NCBI RefSeq assembly: GCF_029167105.1
Contig: NZ_JARFML010000001.1
Span: forward strand, 186,001-250,000
DNA from: Bradyrhizobium yuanmingense
GTDB lineage: Bacteria > Pseudomonadota > Alphaproteobacteria > Rhizobiales > Xanthobacteraceae
DNA: 64,000 nucleotides
Direction: 5' to 3'
Numbering within the stretch: the first letter of the stretch is position 1; every line of letters begins with the position of its first letter. The notes under the pieces were generated by a model. It worked only from the letters and a program-made list of their open reading frames with translations. It was not told the origin of the DNA and did not search any database. This document shows, piece after piece, positions 16,440 to 25,637 of this stretch. The translations under genes were made by a program, and so were the position numbers.

Positions 16440-17470
16440 CCAAGACGACCTCTGACATTCAATCGAAACGCTTCCTCCAGCAAAGCCGGCTCGATCCGAC
16501 GCCGCCCAAGTCCGTGACCGCCAAACGAGCATGTCTTCACACTCTGCTGCTTTGTGCGTCGATGCTTGGCGGGTGCGCGACCTACATTCCGCCCGAGATC
16601 AGCTATGATGCTGAAGTCCCTCCGTTGCCGGCGCCGGCAGTTACTCTCGACGACAGACCACGACCGCTTCACGTGCCGCCGCTCTGGAAGCCGGCTCTCG
16701 GCGGCAGGTCCGCCGCGAAGGAAGAGCCCGAACCCGTGAGCCGGGTTGAGACGGCAAACAGCGCAGCCCGGGTTGAACCGCGCAAGCGGGGGTATTTCAA
16801 CGCGGCGCAAATCTATGCCTACAGCCCAGGGGCGCTCTATCAAATTTACGCCGCGCCTGGACAGATCACGGATATCGCGCTCGAGGAAGGGGAACAGTTG
16901 ACGGGATCAGGGCCCATTGCGGCCGGTGACACCGTGCGCTGGGTCGTCGGCGATACCGAGAGTGGGAGCGGGGACACACGACGCGTCCATATCCTGGTCA
17001 AACCGACCCGCGCATCGATCGAGACCAACCTCGTCGTCAATACTGACCGGCGCACCTACCTGCTTGAGCTCCGTTCCCGCGAGCGGCCCTATATGCCATC
17101 AGTTGCCTGGTACTATCCGGAAACATTGCGCGAACGATCGCGCGCAGTTGCTTTGAAGCCGGTCCTTCCGGAGCCGGCGCAGCGTATCTCTCGATATGCG
17201 ATCGAAGGGGACAGTCCGCCCTGGCGGCCGCTTGCCGCATATGACGATGGCCGCAAGGTCTATGTCGAGTTTCCGCAAGGCATCGTCCAAGGCGAGATGC
17301 CGCCCCTCTTTGTCATCGGCCCGGACGGCAAGACCGAACTCGTCAACTATCGCGCCTACGGCAACGTATTGATCGTCGATCGGCTGTTTGCTGCCGCCGA
17401 ACTGCGGCTCGGCGGCGAGCACCAGCAGAAGGTCCGCATTGTCCGGACCGACGGGAGGCCGTCGTCATGA
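16436..17470 (+). CDS. trbG: TrbG, VirB9-like outer-membrane-associated lipoprotein
   Basis: The 344-residue product from GTG 16436 has a signal with lipobox LGGC (Cys near residue 46), a Pro-rich linker, then a VirB9 domain with YSPGALYQIYAAPGQITDIALEEGE written as two blocks (YSPGALYQIYAA and ITDIALEEGE), WVVGDTESG and RTYLLELRS. It is expected to join TrbI in the outer-membrane core complex. The start overlaps the trbF stop by 4 bases and the stop overlaps the trbI ATG by 4. A longer frame reaching upstream to 16274 lies inside trbF and was not used. Confidence 0.91.
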   Translation: MTKTTSDIQSKRFLQQSRLDPTPPKSVTAKRACLHTLLLCASMLGGCATYIPPEISYDAEVPPLPAPAVTLDDRPRPLHVPPLWKPALGGRSAAKEEPEPVSRVETANSAARVEPRKRGYFNAAQIYAYSPGALYQIYAAPGQITDIALEEGEQLTGSGPIAAGDTVRWVVGDTESGSGDTRRVHILVKPTRASIETNLVVNTDRRTYLLELRSRERPYMPSVAWYYPETLRERSRAVALKPVLPEPAQRISRYAIEGDSPPWRPLAAYDDGRKVYVEFPQGIVQGEMPPLFVIGPDGKTELVNYRAYGNVLIVDRLFAAAELRLGGEHQQKVRIVRTDGRPSS

Positions 17471-18678
17471 ATGTCAGGAATGGAAACGATCAGGAGCAAG
17501 CGGCTCCCCCTGAGACACAAGAGGATCAGTCCAGGAGCTTCCGCTTGAGAGCAGAGCATCCGCGCGTGACCCGGTTGTCACGGAAAGTTCTGGCTGGAGG
17601 GAGCGCGGTTGCCCTGCTTGTCATCGGCGGAGCCGTGTTGTGGTCGCTGCAGAGCAATCGCCCCCGCAACCAAGCTGCCGATGAGCTTTATAGCACCGAC
17701 CATCATAATGTTGCCGACGCCATTGCGACGCTGCCGAAGGACTACGCGGCTGCTCCACGCCAGACTATCCCACAGCTTGGTCCACCACTCCCTGGAGACC
17801 TCGGTCGACCGATCCTTGCTGCGCAAGGCCAACTGGCGACGAACGGCGCTGACCCGGATCAACAGCGCCGGGACCAAGAGACCGAAGCAGCACGTATCAG
17901 CCATCTGTTCGCTTCGACAAATGGGAGTGTCGGGCGTCAACCCGCAGCTGCAGTTGCAGGGAGCGACCGCAGCGCGTCAGCGAATCCAACGAGTGCCAGC
18001 GACGATGGATCGGCGCAAAACGGTCAGGACCGAAAGCTTGCCTTCGTCAACGCATCTGTGGACCGTCGCACGGTCAGTCCTGACCGCATCACCAGGCCAG
18101 CTTCACCATATATCGTGCAGGCTGGGACGGTTATTCCGGGAGCCCTGATCACCGGAATCAGATCGGACCTACCAGGCCAAATTACGGCGCAGGTAACCGA
18201 GCACATTTTTGATACGCCGACAGGCCGCTTTCTGCTAGTGCCCCAAGGAGCGCGTCTGATCGGGGTTTACGATAGCCAGGTTACTTTCGGCCAGTCGCGC
18301 GTTCTGCTCGTCTGGACGCGCCTGATCATGCCGAATGGGCGTTCAATCGTCCTCGAGCGGCAGCCTGGCGCGGACGCTGCGGGATATGCGGGCCTTGAAG
18401 ACCAGGTCGACAATCACTGGGGCGAACTCTTCAAGGCTGCTGCACTATCGACGTTTCTGGCAGTCGCGACCGAACTAGGTACCGGCTCTGACACCAACAA
18501 CAACGACGGCGCAATCATTCAGGCGTTGCGGCATGGCGCCTCCGACTCTCTGAACCAGACTGGACAGCAGGTCGTACGGCGCAGCCTAAATATTCAACCT
18601 ACTTTGACGGTACGACCTGGTTTCCCAGTTCGCGTTCTTGTCAACCGCGACCTCATACTTGCGCCATACGAAGGGTAA
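17467..18678 (+). CDS. trbI: TrbI, VirB10-like channel protein
   Basis: This 403-residue protein has a polar N-terminus, a single membrane segment (about 40-60), a Pro/Gln/Ala-rich periplasmic linker to about residue 210, and a C-terminal VirB10/TrbI domain with IQAGTVIPGALITGI-type (here VQAGTVIPGALITGIRSDLP) and LVPQGARLIGVYDS motifs. VirB10-class proteins span the envelope and gate the channel. The ATG overlaps the trbG stop, and DUF2274 follows after 3 bases. Length and motif order are normal for the family, and the gene is intact. Confidence 0.93.
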   Translation: MNVRNGNDQEQAAPPETQEDQSRSFRLRAEHPRVTRLSRKVLAGGSAVALLVIGGAVLWSLQSNRPRNQAADELYSTDHHNVADAIATLPKDYAAAPRQTIPQLGPPLPGDLGRPILAAQGQLATNGADPDQQRRDQETEAARISHLFASTNGSVGRQPAAAVAGSDRSASANPTSASDDGSAQNGQDRKLAFVNASVDRRTVSPDRITRPASPYIVQAGTVIPGALITGIRSDLPGQITAQVTEHIFDTPTGRFLLVPQGARLIGVYDSQVTFGQSRVLLVWTRLIMPNGRSIVLERQPGADAAGYAGLEDQVDNHWGELFKAAALSTFLAVATELGTGSDTNNNDGAIIQALRHGASDSLNQTGQQVVRRSLNIQPTLTVRPGFPVRVLVNRDLILAPYEG

Positions 18679-18681
18679 TGC

Positions 18682-18930
18682 ATGCCCAAGCTTAAAATAG
18701 GAGCCTTGCCCGACGATAGGCCGGTCAAGGTCACCACCGAGCTCTCAGCAAGAGTTCATCGAGATCTCGTCGCCTATGCAGAGGCTTTGGCACGCGAAAA
18801 TGGGCAGCCCATCGATCCGCTAAAGCTGATCGCGCCTATGCTGGCGCGCTTTATGGCCTCGGACCGGGCCTTTGCAAAGGCGAGACGGGTCGGTCAGGCC
18901 CCGAGAGCCGGCGGAGACGGAACAGATTGA
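18682..18930 (+). CDS. DUF2274 protein of the trb operon
   Basis: This 82-residue protein (PKLKIGALPDDRPVKVTTEL, then RVHRDLVAYAEALARENG) belongs to the DUF2274 family, a small protein that regularly closes trb operons in Rhizobiales and Sphingomonadales mobile elements. The pattern resembles a ribbon-helix-helix-like DNA-binding protein, so a regulatory role is possible but unproven. It starts 3 bases after trbI and is probably on the same transcript. It marks the end of the recognisable conjugation module in this window. Confidence 0.85.
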   Translation: MPKLKIGALPDDRPVKVTTELSARVHRDLVAYAEALARENGQPIDPLKLIAPMLARFMASDRAFAKARRVGQAPRAGGDGTD

Positions 18931-19235
18931 AGAAACGGTTCAGAGCCGGATTCCCATTGTTTTCGCGCGGGCGTGCTGCGTTGGAAAGCGAAGACCCGGT
19001 TTTTGTATCGGGGCGACGCGCCGCCGCTTACTCGAGGAGGTCGACCGACCGTCGCTCAAGCCAATCGCCGGGAGGAGAGCGCTGCGTCGTCCCGGAGTGG
19101 CGGCTCCATCGCAGCGGCCTCGATTACGCCGAGGTGAAGAAGCATTATTTCAGCGCCGCGCATCGCTTTGTGTGCGCCGAGGGCAAGGTGCGGTGCATTG
19201 CCTCAATCGTATCTCGCTCCCTTTGCGCTGATTGA
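18927..19235 (+). CDS. Uncharacterised open frame coupled to DUF2274
   Basis: This 102-codon frame begins with TTG overlapping the DUF2274 stop (TTGA). The protein is basic and Arg/Ser-rich, with no motif, membrane segment or signal I can recognise; it ends in a stretch with scattered cysteines (FVCAEGKVRCIAS). Placement directly behind DUF2274 argues for a real gene, while the amino-acid composition, typical of a shadow frame in GC-rich DNA, argues against. No function is proposed. Confidence 0.25.
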   Translation: MKKRFRAGFPLFSRGRAALESEDPVFVSGRRAAAYSRRSTDRRSSQSPGGERCVVPEWRLHRSGLDYAEVKKHYFSAAHRFVCAEGKVRCIASIVSRSLCAD

Positions 19236-19505
19236 GATTCATCGGGCCTTCCGCGCGCCAAATCTCGAAACGCTTGAAACTTGACTTTCTGCCCAGTGCG
19301 GCTGCGACCAAATGGCTCACTAGAATTAGCGCGTGATCTTCGGCCAATCAGAGGGCTGACCAACAACGCGCACACGCAGAGTGGCTTGATTCTAACGTAA
19401 CGTCAGGATGTAGAGATCTTGCTCTTGAGCTACCCTTCGCACCCAGAGTTGTTGAGACGCAGCCCAGCGCAAATTTCAAGGACACACATACAGCAGGGGA
19501 CGGAA
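18931..19505. other. Gene-poor edge of the conjugative element, left part
   Basis: Apart from the doubtful frame at 18927-19235, nothing recognisable is present. From about 19250 the base composition by eye is less GC-rich than in the trb genes. No tRNA-like fold or clear attachment-site repeat was found. Confidence 0.5.
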
Positions 19506-19823
19506 GTGAACCGGCTTATTAAGGGGACGTCTTCGGCCGCTTGGCAGAAGGCGCGCGCTCAAGAGATCTGGACTTCATGCTTCTCGCCACGTGAGAGGGT
19601 GAAGTATATCCGCCGAAATCGCTCGCAATTCGAGTTCAGCAGCTACGCCCAAATGTTCGACGTGGTGCGGCGGCGTCGGTTCAATGGTTGCGCATTGACG
19701 TTAATCCACTGGCGCAATCGACTAAGGACCACTACTTGGCGGGAGGCCGTGGTCTTCTGCATTGCTATCTGGGCGCTAATCATCTTCATCGGTGTCCGCG
19801 CCGTACAGGCTCTAGCCGGATAG
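19506..19823 (+). CDS. Hypothetical basic protein with C-terminal membrane anchor
   Basis: The frame from GTG 19506 encodes 105 residues: a basic, helical N-terminal part (AAWQKARAQEIWTSCFSPRE) and a single hydrophobic helix near the C-terminus (AVVFCIAIWALIIFIGVRAV). GGGGACGGA precedes the GTG; an in-frame start at 19419 is an alternative. I do not recognise the family. The clear membrane segment and ribosome site make a real small gene plausible. It lies between the trb module and a pseudogene, in a stretch with no other gene. Confidence 0.45.
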   Translation: MNRLIKGTSSAAWQKARAQEIWTSCFSPRERVKYIRRNRSQFEFSSYAQMFDVVRRRRFNGCALTLIHWRNRLRTTTWREAVVFCIAIWALIIFIGVRAVQALAG

Positions 19824-20300
19824 TTTAGAGGAGCGAGTCTCTCAGCCGGAGAACGAATGCGCCCCCTGCGGTTCGCGGCGACGCCGCCGCCTTGATGCGA
19901 TCCCTTCAACTGCTTTCCCTACGAAAAAGCAGCTGGGGCGCGTCCAGCTGTAAAGTCGGAGGCACAATGTCGGTCCGGTGAGGCCTTGATCACCAGTAAG
20001 TTTGCCCAATCGGACTGCTCCGCCGATCGACGAAATCTTGAATGAAAATCACTCGCTTGAAAGAGCTCCCGCCTACGTCGCGTAGCCATGGCCTTGCCCG
20101 GTGGTGATGGAAGCCGGTGTGCCAATATTGTTTCACCCTAAAGCCGGTGATCGCCAGCGATGATTGCCGCTGAACGGACCAGGCGCATGGGCTTCCGGCC
20201 CGGAGAGAAGATCGAGCGCGGAGCCACGGCGAGCCATTCCTTTATGATCGGGAGGAGTCGAGCATCGATGGCCAACGTGGCAAAGGCTTGAGCCGCACAT
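19824..20300. other. Intergenic stretch, no gene recognised
   Basis: No supported gene is seen. An open minus-strand frame at 20138-20344 (68 codons, containing KEWLAVAPRSIFSPGRKPMR) has no start context and was not identified. The stretch probably contains the boundary between the mobile element and older chromosomal DNA. Confidence 0.4.
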
Positions 20301-20714
20301 AGCGGGGCCTCGACCAAGGGATCGACCTCCGAGCTCGCGATCAAGCTGAACTAGTCGGACCCGCTCACCTTCGTCGACACAGGCTCGGCCTACATGGCGG
20401 TCCAGCAGAACAAGGTGGTCGGAATCGTGGCCAACACCATGACCATCACCAAGCTCGTCAACGAATCCAAGAGCGCCGGCCAGCCGCTGAGGATGATCGA
20501 GGAGCCCATGGTGCTGCAGCCGATCGGTATCGGTATGAAGAAGGACGAGCCGGCGCTGCTCGCCAAGGTCAACGAGACGCTGCTCGCGCTCGATCAGGCG
20601 GGTGAGATCAACCAGCTGTGGGACAAGTGGCTCGGCCCGAACACCGAGTTGAAGATGACCCGCTCCGACAAGGTCGTGCCGCTCAGCGAGCTCAAGTTCA
20701 CGTCGTTACCGTGA
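20301..20714 (+). pseudogene. 3' remnant of amino-acid-type ABC substrate-binding protein
   Basis: The translation from about 20310 reads STKGSTSELAIKLN, an in-frame TAG at 20352, then SDPLTFVDTGSAYMAVQ and a clean C-terminus (PALLAKVNETLLALDQAGEI, NQLWDKWLG). This is the C-terminal half of a family-3 periplasmic binding protein (polar amino acid type, normally about 260-300 residues). The N-terminal half and signal peptide are missing and one stop interrupts the rest, so it is a relic. Restart at ATG 20394 would give only 106 residues without a signal peptide. No partner permease genes are nearby. Confidence 0.75.
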
Positions 20715-20808
20715 GCAGTGCCGCCGGGATCGGCCCCTCCTTCCGTCGAGACGCAGATCAGCCGTCCGCTTGTTCAGCTTCCGAGATGTTCGGTCAGACA
20801 GTTCGATC

Positions 20809-21705
20809 TCACCGCGACGACCCCGGCGTCTCGACTCCGAGTTGCGCTACGACCCAGTCTGCGAAAGCTCGCACCGCCGATCTCTGTCGGCTGGCGCGCG
20901 GGTAGATGAGGCGGTGACCAACATATCGAATATTGGTTGCGCGCTTCGCCAACGGAGCAACCAATCGTCCGCTGGCCAGTTCGCGTTCAGCCAGAAGCGT
21001 CGATTCCAGAGCAACCCCCAATCCCTCGGCCGCCGTCGCAATCGCCAGAAAGCTGCGATCGAATCTCATGCCATGAAGTGCGGGAGCTTCCAATCCGTTT
21101 GCGGTAAACCATTGGTGCCACTGGACCTGTTTGACATCGGAGCGGATCAGCGTCTGATCGAGCAGGTCGGCAGCCTTTTTTATCGACTTTGCGAGTGAGG
21201 GCGAGCAAAGCGGCGTGACCATCTCCTGGGCTAGAGGAACAACTTCGACACCCTCCGCACGCGGTGGACCGTAGACGATGTCGACATCGAAGTCGTCGTT
21301 GCTGAAGCGCGCATATTCCGTGCTCGCAGCAAGCCGAACCTCGAGCTTCGGATAAGCGGCGAGAAATTGTGAAAGCCGTGGCGCCAGCCATTGCGCAGCA
21401 AAGCTCGGCGCGGAGTGGACGCGTACCAATTGCGGTCCGCGTGCGGCGACCTCTTCGAGCCCGCGGCGGATTTGATCGAAAGCGGCTCCGGTGTGACGCA
21501 TCAGATTTTCGCCCTCAGGGGTCAGTCGCACCGAGCGCGTACTGCGTTCGAACAGAACGGTCCGAAGCGTATCCTCAAGCTTGCGGATCGCATGACTGAC
21601 CGCACTCGGCGTCAGGTGAAGCTCATTCGCCGCATCACGGAAGGATCCCGTGCGGGCCGCAGCTTCAAAGACGCGAATTGCCGATATTGGGATGTTTGAA
21701 AGCAT
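20809..21705 (-). CDS. LysR-type regulator, GcvA-like
   Basis: This 298-residue protein has an N-terminal winged helix-turn-helix (ISAIRVFEAAARTGSFRDAA, then ELHLTPSAVSHAIRKLE) and a C-terminal periplasmic-binding-like effector domain. The opening pattern is that of the GcvA/AmpR branch. It is divergent from the SDR-transketolase-TRAP genes, with 109 bases between start codons, so it probably controls that cluster and itself. A 13-base inverted repeat, TGAA-N5-TTCA, lies 9 bases upstream of its start. The inducer is unknown, presumably the sugar-like substrate of the neighbouring pathway. Confidence 0.88.
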   Translation of the reverse strand: MLSNIPISAIRVFEAAARTGSFRDAANELHLTPSAVSHAIRKLEDTLRTVLFERSTRSVRLTPEGENLMRHTGAAFDQIRRGLEEVAARGPQLVRVHSAPSFAAQWLAPRLSQFLAAYPKLEVRLAASTEYARFSNDDFDVDIVYGPPRAEGVEVVPLAQEMVTPLCSPSLAKSIKKAADLLDQTLIRSDVKQVQWHQWFTANGLEAPALHGMRFDRSFLAIATAAEGLGVALESTLLAERELASGRLVAPLAKRATNIRYVGHRLIYPRASRQRSAVRAFADWVVAQLGVETPGSSR

Positions 21706-21713
21706 TTCATAAG

Positions 21714-21726
21714 TGAACCAGATTCA
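21714..21726. promoter_or_regulatory. Candidate LysR operator
   Basis: TGAACCAGATTCA is an inverted repeat (TGAA-N5-TTCA) between the divergent LysR and SDR genes, close to the LysR start. A CTAAT motif, the sort bound by GcvA-type regulators, lies at 21777-21781. Assignment is by position and symmetry only. Confidence 0.35.
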
Positions 21727-21814
21727 TCGATCCGTGACAACTATGCGCTTGTCCGTTTTCGTCGCGCAGGTCATTCCTAATCTTGGCAAGCAGAATAATT
21801 TGAGGGAGGAACGG

Positions 21815-22564
21815 ATGCTGCTCAGCGGTAAGACGGCCATCATCTCGGGCGCGGCGTCGCCGCGGGGAATCGGGCTTGCCACGGCACGGCGGTTCGCCGC
21901 TGAGGGTGCTCGGGTCGCCATCCTGGATATTGACGCCGGCGCTGCCGAGGAAGCTGCGGCTTCGCTTGGAAAGTCCCACATCGGGCTTCGGTGCGATGTT
22001 GCCGACAAATCGTCTTGCGAGCAGGCGGTCGCGAGCGTGGTCGAAGCGTTTGGGGGCATCGACATCCTGATCAACAATGCTGGAATCACCCAGCCGGTCA
22101 AGTTCCTAGACATCTCGCCGACCGATTGGGATCGCATTCAGGACGTCAATCTCAAGGGCATCCTGTTCCTTTCTCAAGCAGTAATTCCGGACATGCGCGC
22201 CCGGAAGGCCGGGTCGATTGCCTGCATGTCGTCGGTATCGGCCCAGCGCGGTGGCGGAATTTTCGGCGGCCCGCATTACTCTGCCGCCAAAGCCGGCGTT
22301 CTTGGTCTCGCCAAGGCGATGGCGCGGGAGTTCGGCCCGGACGGCATTCGTGTCAACTGCGTTACGCCCGGCCTGATCGGAACTGATATCACGTCAGGCA
22401 AGCTGACCGATGAGATGCGGGCGAAAATTCTGGAAGGCATTCCGCTCAATCGCCTCGGCACGGCGGAAGACGTCGCCGGCATCTACACCTTCCTCGCGTC
22501 TGATCTCTCCGCCTACGTCACGGGTGCCGTGATCGACGTCAATGGCGGGATGCTCATCCACTGA
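21815..22564 (+). CDS. SDR-family dehydrogenase/reductase
   Basis: This 249-residue classical short-chain dehydrogenase has the cofactor loop SGAASPRGIGLA (residues 10-21), NNAG, the catalytic Ser region MSSVSAQ, and YSAAK with the catalytic Tyr/Lys, so it would interconvert an alcohol and a ketone with NAD(P). The ATG at 21815 is preceded by a strong GAGGGAGGA; the in-frame start at 21713 lies in the regulatory gap. It is the first gene of a + strand unit with a split transketolase and a TRAP transporter, suggesting oxidation of an imported sugar, polyol or sugar acid. The substrate cannot be read from sequence. Confidence 0.88.
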   Translation: MLLSGKTAIISGAASPRGIGLATARRFAAEGARVAILDIDAGAAEEAAASLGKSHIGLRCDVADKSSCEQAVASVVEAFGGIDILINNAGITQPVKFLDISPTDWDRIQDVNLKGILFLSQAVIPDMRARKAGSIACMSSVSAQRGGGIFGGPHYSAAKAGVLGLAKAMAREFGPDGIRVNCVTPGLIGTDITSGKLTDEMRAKILEGIPLNRLGTAEDVAGIYTFLASDLSAYVTGAVIDVNGGMLIH

Positions 22565-22587
22565 CCCGCAAGACAAGGTCCAGTTCA

Positions 22588-23439
22588 ATGGCAACCTCTA
22601 CCAAGACGCTGACCAATACGCCTACCCTCGCGGATCGGGCGTACAACATTCGCCGCAATGCACTCCGCATGGGTGAAGTTCAAGGTCAAGGTTATATCGC
22701 GCAAGCGCTAGACATCTCCGACGTCCTTGCTGTGTCCTATTTCCATGCAATGCGCTACCGGCCCGAAGATCCGTCCTGGGAAGAGCGCGACCGCTTCCTG
22801 CTTTCAAACGGCCACTACGCCATCGCGCTTTACGCAGCTTTGATAGAGGCTGGCATCGTCCCCGAGGAGGAGCTCGAAACCTATGGCAGCGACGAAAGCC
22901 GCTTGCCAATGTCAGGCATGGCGTCCTACACGCCTGGAATGGAAATGTCGGGCGGCTCGCTCGGGCTTGGGCTCAGCATTGCAATCGGCATGGGCCTCGG
23001 GCTCAAGCGCAAGAAATCCGAGGCTCGGGTATACACCTTGTTCTCCGATGGTGAGCTTGATGAAGGCTCCGTCTGGGAGGCGATCCAGTCGGCAGGCCAC
23101 TACAAGCTCGACAATCTGATCGGCATCGTCGACGTCAACAATCAGCAGGCGGACGGTCCTTCCACGCAGGTCATGGCATTCGAGCCGCTCGTCGAGAAGC
23201 TTCAGGCCTTCGGCTGGTTCGTGCAGCGTATCGACGGCAACGATCTGGAGGCGGTAATCGCAGCATTCGATAACGCCAAGTCACATCCCGAGCCAAAACC
23301 GAGGATGATCGTTGCAGACACGTTGATGGGGAAGGGAGTACCTTTCCTGGAACAGCGCGAGAAGAACCATTTCATCCGCGTCGAGCAGCACGAATGGCAG
23401 CTCGCGCTTGCGGCACTCGAAGCCGGGAGGCAGGCATGA
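22588..23439 (+). CDS. Transketolase, N-terminal (ThDP-binding) subunit
   Basis: This 283-residue protein corresponds to the first half of transketolase: the diphosphate/Mg motif SDGELDEGSVWEA with downstream DVNNQ at about 149-191, and SGGSLGLGLS before it. Split transketolases act as two-subunit enzymes moving two-carbon ketol groups and are common in catabolic clusters for unusual sugars. The partner C-terminal subunit starts at 23436 with an ATGA overlap, so the two are made together. It follows the SDR gene after 23 bases. The substrate is unknown. Confidence 0.9.
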   Translation: MATSTKTLTNTPTLADRAYNIRRNALRMGEVQGQGYIAQALDISDVLAVSYFHAMRYRPEDPSWEERDRFLLSNGHYAIALYAALIEAGIVPEEELETYGSDESRLPMSGMASYTPGMEMSGGSLGLGLSIAIGMGLGLKRKKSEARVYTLFSDGELDEGSVWEAIQSAGHYKLDNLIGIVDVNNQQADGPSTQVMAFEPLVEKLQAFGWFVQRIDGNDLEAVIAAFDNAKSHPEPKPRMIVADTLMGKGVPFLEQREKNHFIRVEQHEWQLALAALEAGRQA

Positions 23440-24446
23440 AGACCGTCAGATCGGCACCACAACTGGGCAGGCCGCGCCTGACCACTTCGGCCATGATCGC
23501 TTCGATCGCAGCCGAGGGACAGAAGACGAAGCCGGCGCCCTTCGGGCATGCGCTGGTCGAGCTCGCTCGCACCCGCTCTGATGTGGTCGGCATGACAGCC
23601 GATCTCGGCAAATACACCGACCTGCACATCTTCGCCAAGGAATTCCCAGATCACTACTATCAGATGGGTATGGCCGAGCAGCTTCTGTTCGGAGCTGCCT
23701 CCGGCCTTGCGGCAGAAGGCTTCATGCCCTTCGCGACCACTTACGCGGTGTTCGCATCGCGTCGCGCCTACGATTTCATTCACCAGACGATCGCGGAGGA
23801 AGACCGCAACGTAAAAATCGTCTGCGCGCTGCCGGGGCTGACTTCGGGCTATGGCCCGAGCCATCAGGCCGCCGAGGATTTGGCGCTGTTTCGCGCTATG
23901 CCGAACATGACGGTGATCGATCCCTGCGATGCTCATGAAATCGCGCAACTGGTTCCCGCCATCGCGGCGCATCAGGGACCGGTCTACATGCGCCTATTGC
24001 GCGGCCAAGTGCCGGTCGTGCTGGACGAATACGGCTACAACTTCGAGCTCGGCAAGGCCAAGCTGATCCGGGACGGGAAGGATGCCCTGATCATTTCATC
24101 AGGCATCATGACGATGCGTGCGCTCGAGGCCGCGCAAGCGCTGAAGAACGACAGCGTGGACGCCGCAGTGCTGCATGTTCCGACAATCAAGCCGCTCGAT
24201 GCTGAGACCATCTTGCGGGAAGCCGGCAAGCCGGGCCGCCTTGTGGTGGTTGCCGAAAACCACACCGTCATCGGTGGCCTCGGTGAAGCAGTGGCCGCAC
24301 TCCTCATGCGTTCAGGGATTCATCCGGCTTTCCGCCAGATTGCATTGCCTGACGAATTTCTCGACGCCGGCGCACTTCCGACCTTGCACGACCGTTACGG
24401 GATTTCCACGGCAGAGGTCGCAAGGCAGATCAAGCAGTGGCTTTAG
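23436..24446 (+). CDS. Transketolase, C-terminal subunit
   Basis: This 336-residue protein contains the pyrimidine-binding domain of transketolase, with DLGKYTDLHIFAKEFPDHY, the activating Glu in YQMGMAEQLL, and the C-terminal domain with LVVVAENHTVIGGLGEAV. Together with the preceding subunit it forms a complete ThDP enzyme. The ATG at 23436 overlaps the stop of the N subunit; an upstream in-frame start at 23394 lies inside that gene. Similar split transketolases serve in sulfosugar and branched-sugar pathways, so a non-standard sugar is a reasonable guess, but only a guess. Confidence 0.9.
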   Translation: MKTVRSAPQLGRPRLTTSAMIASIAAEGQKTKPAPFGHALVELARTRSDVVGMTADLGKYTDLHIFAKEFPDHYYQMGMAEQLLFGAASGLAAEGFMPFATTYAVFASRRAYDFIHQTIAEEDRNVKIVCALPGLTSGYGPSHQAAEDLALFRAMPNMTVIDPCDAHEIAQLVPAIAAHQGPVYMRLLRGQVPVVLDEYGYNFELGKAKLIRDGKDALIISSGIMTMRALEAAQALKNDSVDAAVLHVPTIKPLDAETILREAGKPGRLVVVAENHTVIGGLGEAVAALLMRSGIHPAFRQIALPDEFLDAGALPTLHDRYGISTAEVARQIKQWL

Positions 24447-24611
24447 TCTGCCGGCGCTAGGCGCCAACCAAGCCAAGCCTCTGTGAGGACCTACGCCCGC
24501 CGCATGGTGCGGCGGCGAACGATGGCTCTTTGCCCAAACGCGAAGAGCCCGAATACCCGCGCGTCGGCGATGCAGCGGGAAGCAAATTCAAAGCAGGACC
24601 TGGAGGAACAC

Positions 24612-25637
24612 ATGACCGTCTCGAAGACAGGAAGCATCAACCGCCGTTCGTTATTGATGGCAGCCACGGCCCTACCTCTTTGCGGGGTTCTGACCCGCCC
24701 GGCCTCTGCCGCCGAGTTCGTCTACAAGTTCGCGACGGGACAGGATCCGGCGCACCCGGTGAATGTCCGGGCGCAGGAGGCGATTGACCGCATCCGCGAA
24801 GCGACCGGCGGCCGGCTGGAGATCCGGTTGTTTCCGGCCAATCAGCTCGGCTCCGACACCGAGCTCCTGACCCAGGTTCGCAGCGGCGGAGTCGAGTTCT
24901 TCAACCAATCGTCCTCGATCCTTGCCACCCTGGTGCCCAGCGCGGGCATCGTGAATACCGGCTTCGCATTCGCCGACTACGACAGCGTATGGAAGGCCAT
25001 GGACGGCGATCTCGGCACTTACATTCGGGCGCAGATTGCGAAAACGCCGATCATGGCGGTCTCGAAGGCCTGGGACAATGGCTTCCGGCAGGTGACCTCG
25101 TCCGGGCGCGAGGTGCGCACGCCGGAAGATCTGAAGAACTTCCAGATCCGCGTTCCGCCGGCGCCGCTCTTGACCTCGCTGTTCAAGGCTCTCGGGGCGG
25201 GGCCAACGCCGATCAATTTCAACGAGGTCTATTCCGCGTTGCAGACCAAGGTCGTCGATGGACAGGAGAATCCATTGCCGATCATCGCGACTGCGCGCCT
25301 CTATGAAGTGCAAAGCACGTGCAGCCTGACTGGGCACGTCTGGGACGGTTATTGGATCCTCGGCAACAAGCGCGCCTTCGAGCGTCTTCCGAAGGATGTG
25401 CAGGAAATAGTGACGCGTGAGCTCGACCGCTCCGCCATCGATCAGCGCGCCGACATCGCAAAGCTCAGCCAGTCGTTGCGAACCGATCTCTCGGCCAAGG
25501 GACTCAAGTTCATCGACGTCGATCGCGCCGCCTTCCGCCAGGCCTTGTCGAAAACTAGCTTCTATTCCGACTGGAAGGGCAAGTTCGGCGGGGAGGCGTG
25601 GTCCCAACTCGAAAAGGCCGCGGGACAGCTATCATGA
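24612..25637 (+). CDS. TRAP transporter substrate-binding protein, DctP type
   Basis: This 341-residue periplasmic protein starts with a signal peptide that includes two adjacent arginines (NRRSLLMAATALPL) and an AEF cleavage region. It follows the DctP fold with PVNVRAQEAIDRIREATGGR, LRSG-like QVRSGGVEF and the substrate Arg in FQIRVPPAPLL; carboxylate-bearing substrates are usual. The ATG at 24612 has GGAGGAA upstream; an earlier frame start at 24483 has no signal peptide. The stop overlaps the DctQM gene. It gives the upstream SDR/transketolase genes a dedicated uptake system. Confidence 0.88.
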   Translation: MTVSKTGSINRRSLLMAATALPLCGVLTRPASAAEFVYKFATGQDPAHPVNVRAQEAIDRIREATGGRLEIRLFPANQLGSDTELLTQVRSGGVEFFNQSSSILATLVPSAGIVNTGFAFADYDSVWKAMDGDLGTYIRAQIAKTPIMAVSKAWDNGFRQVTSSGREVRTPEDLKNFQIRVPPAPLLTSLFKALGAGPTPINFNEVYSALQTKVVDGQENPLPIIATARLYEVQSTCSLTGHVWDGYWILGNKRAFERLPKDVQEIVTRELDRSAIDQRADIAKLSQSLRTDLSAKGLKFIDVDRAAFRQALSKTSFYSDWKGKFGGEAWSQLEKAAGQLS

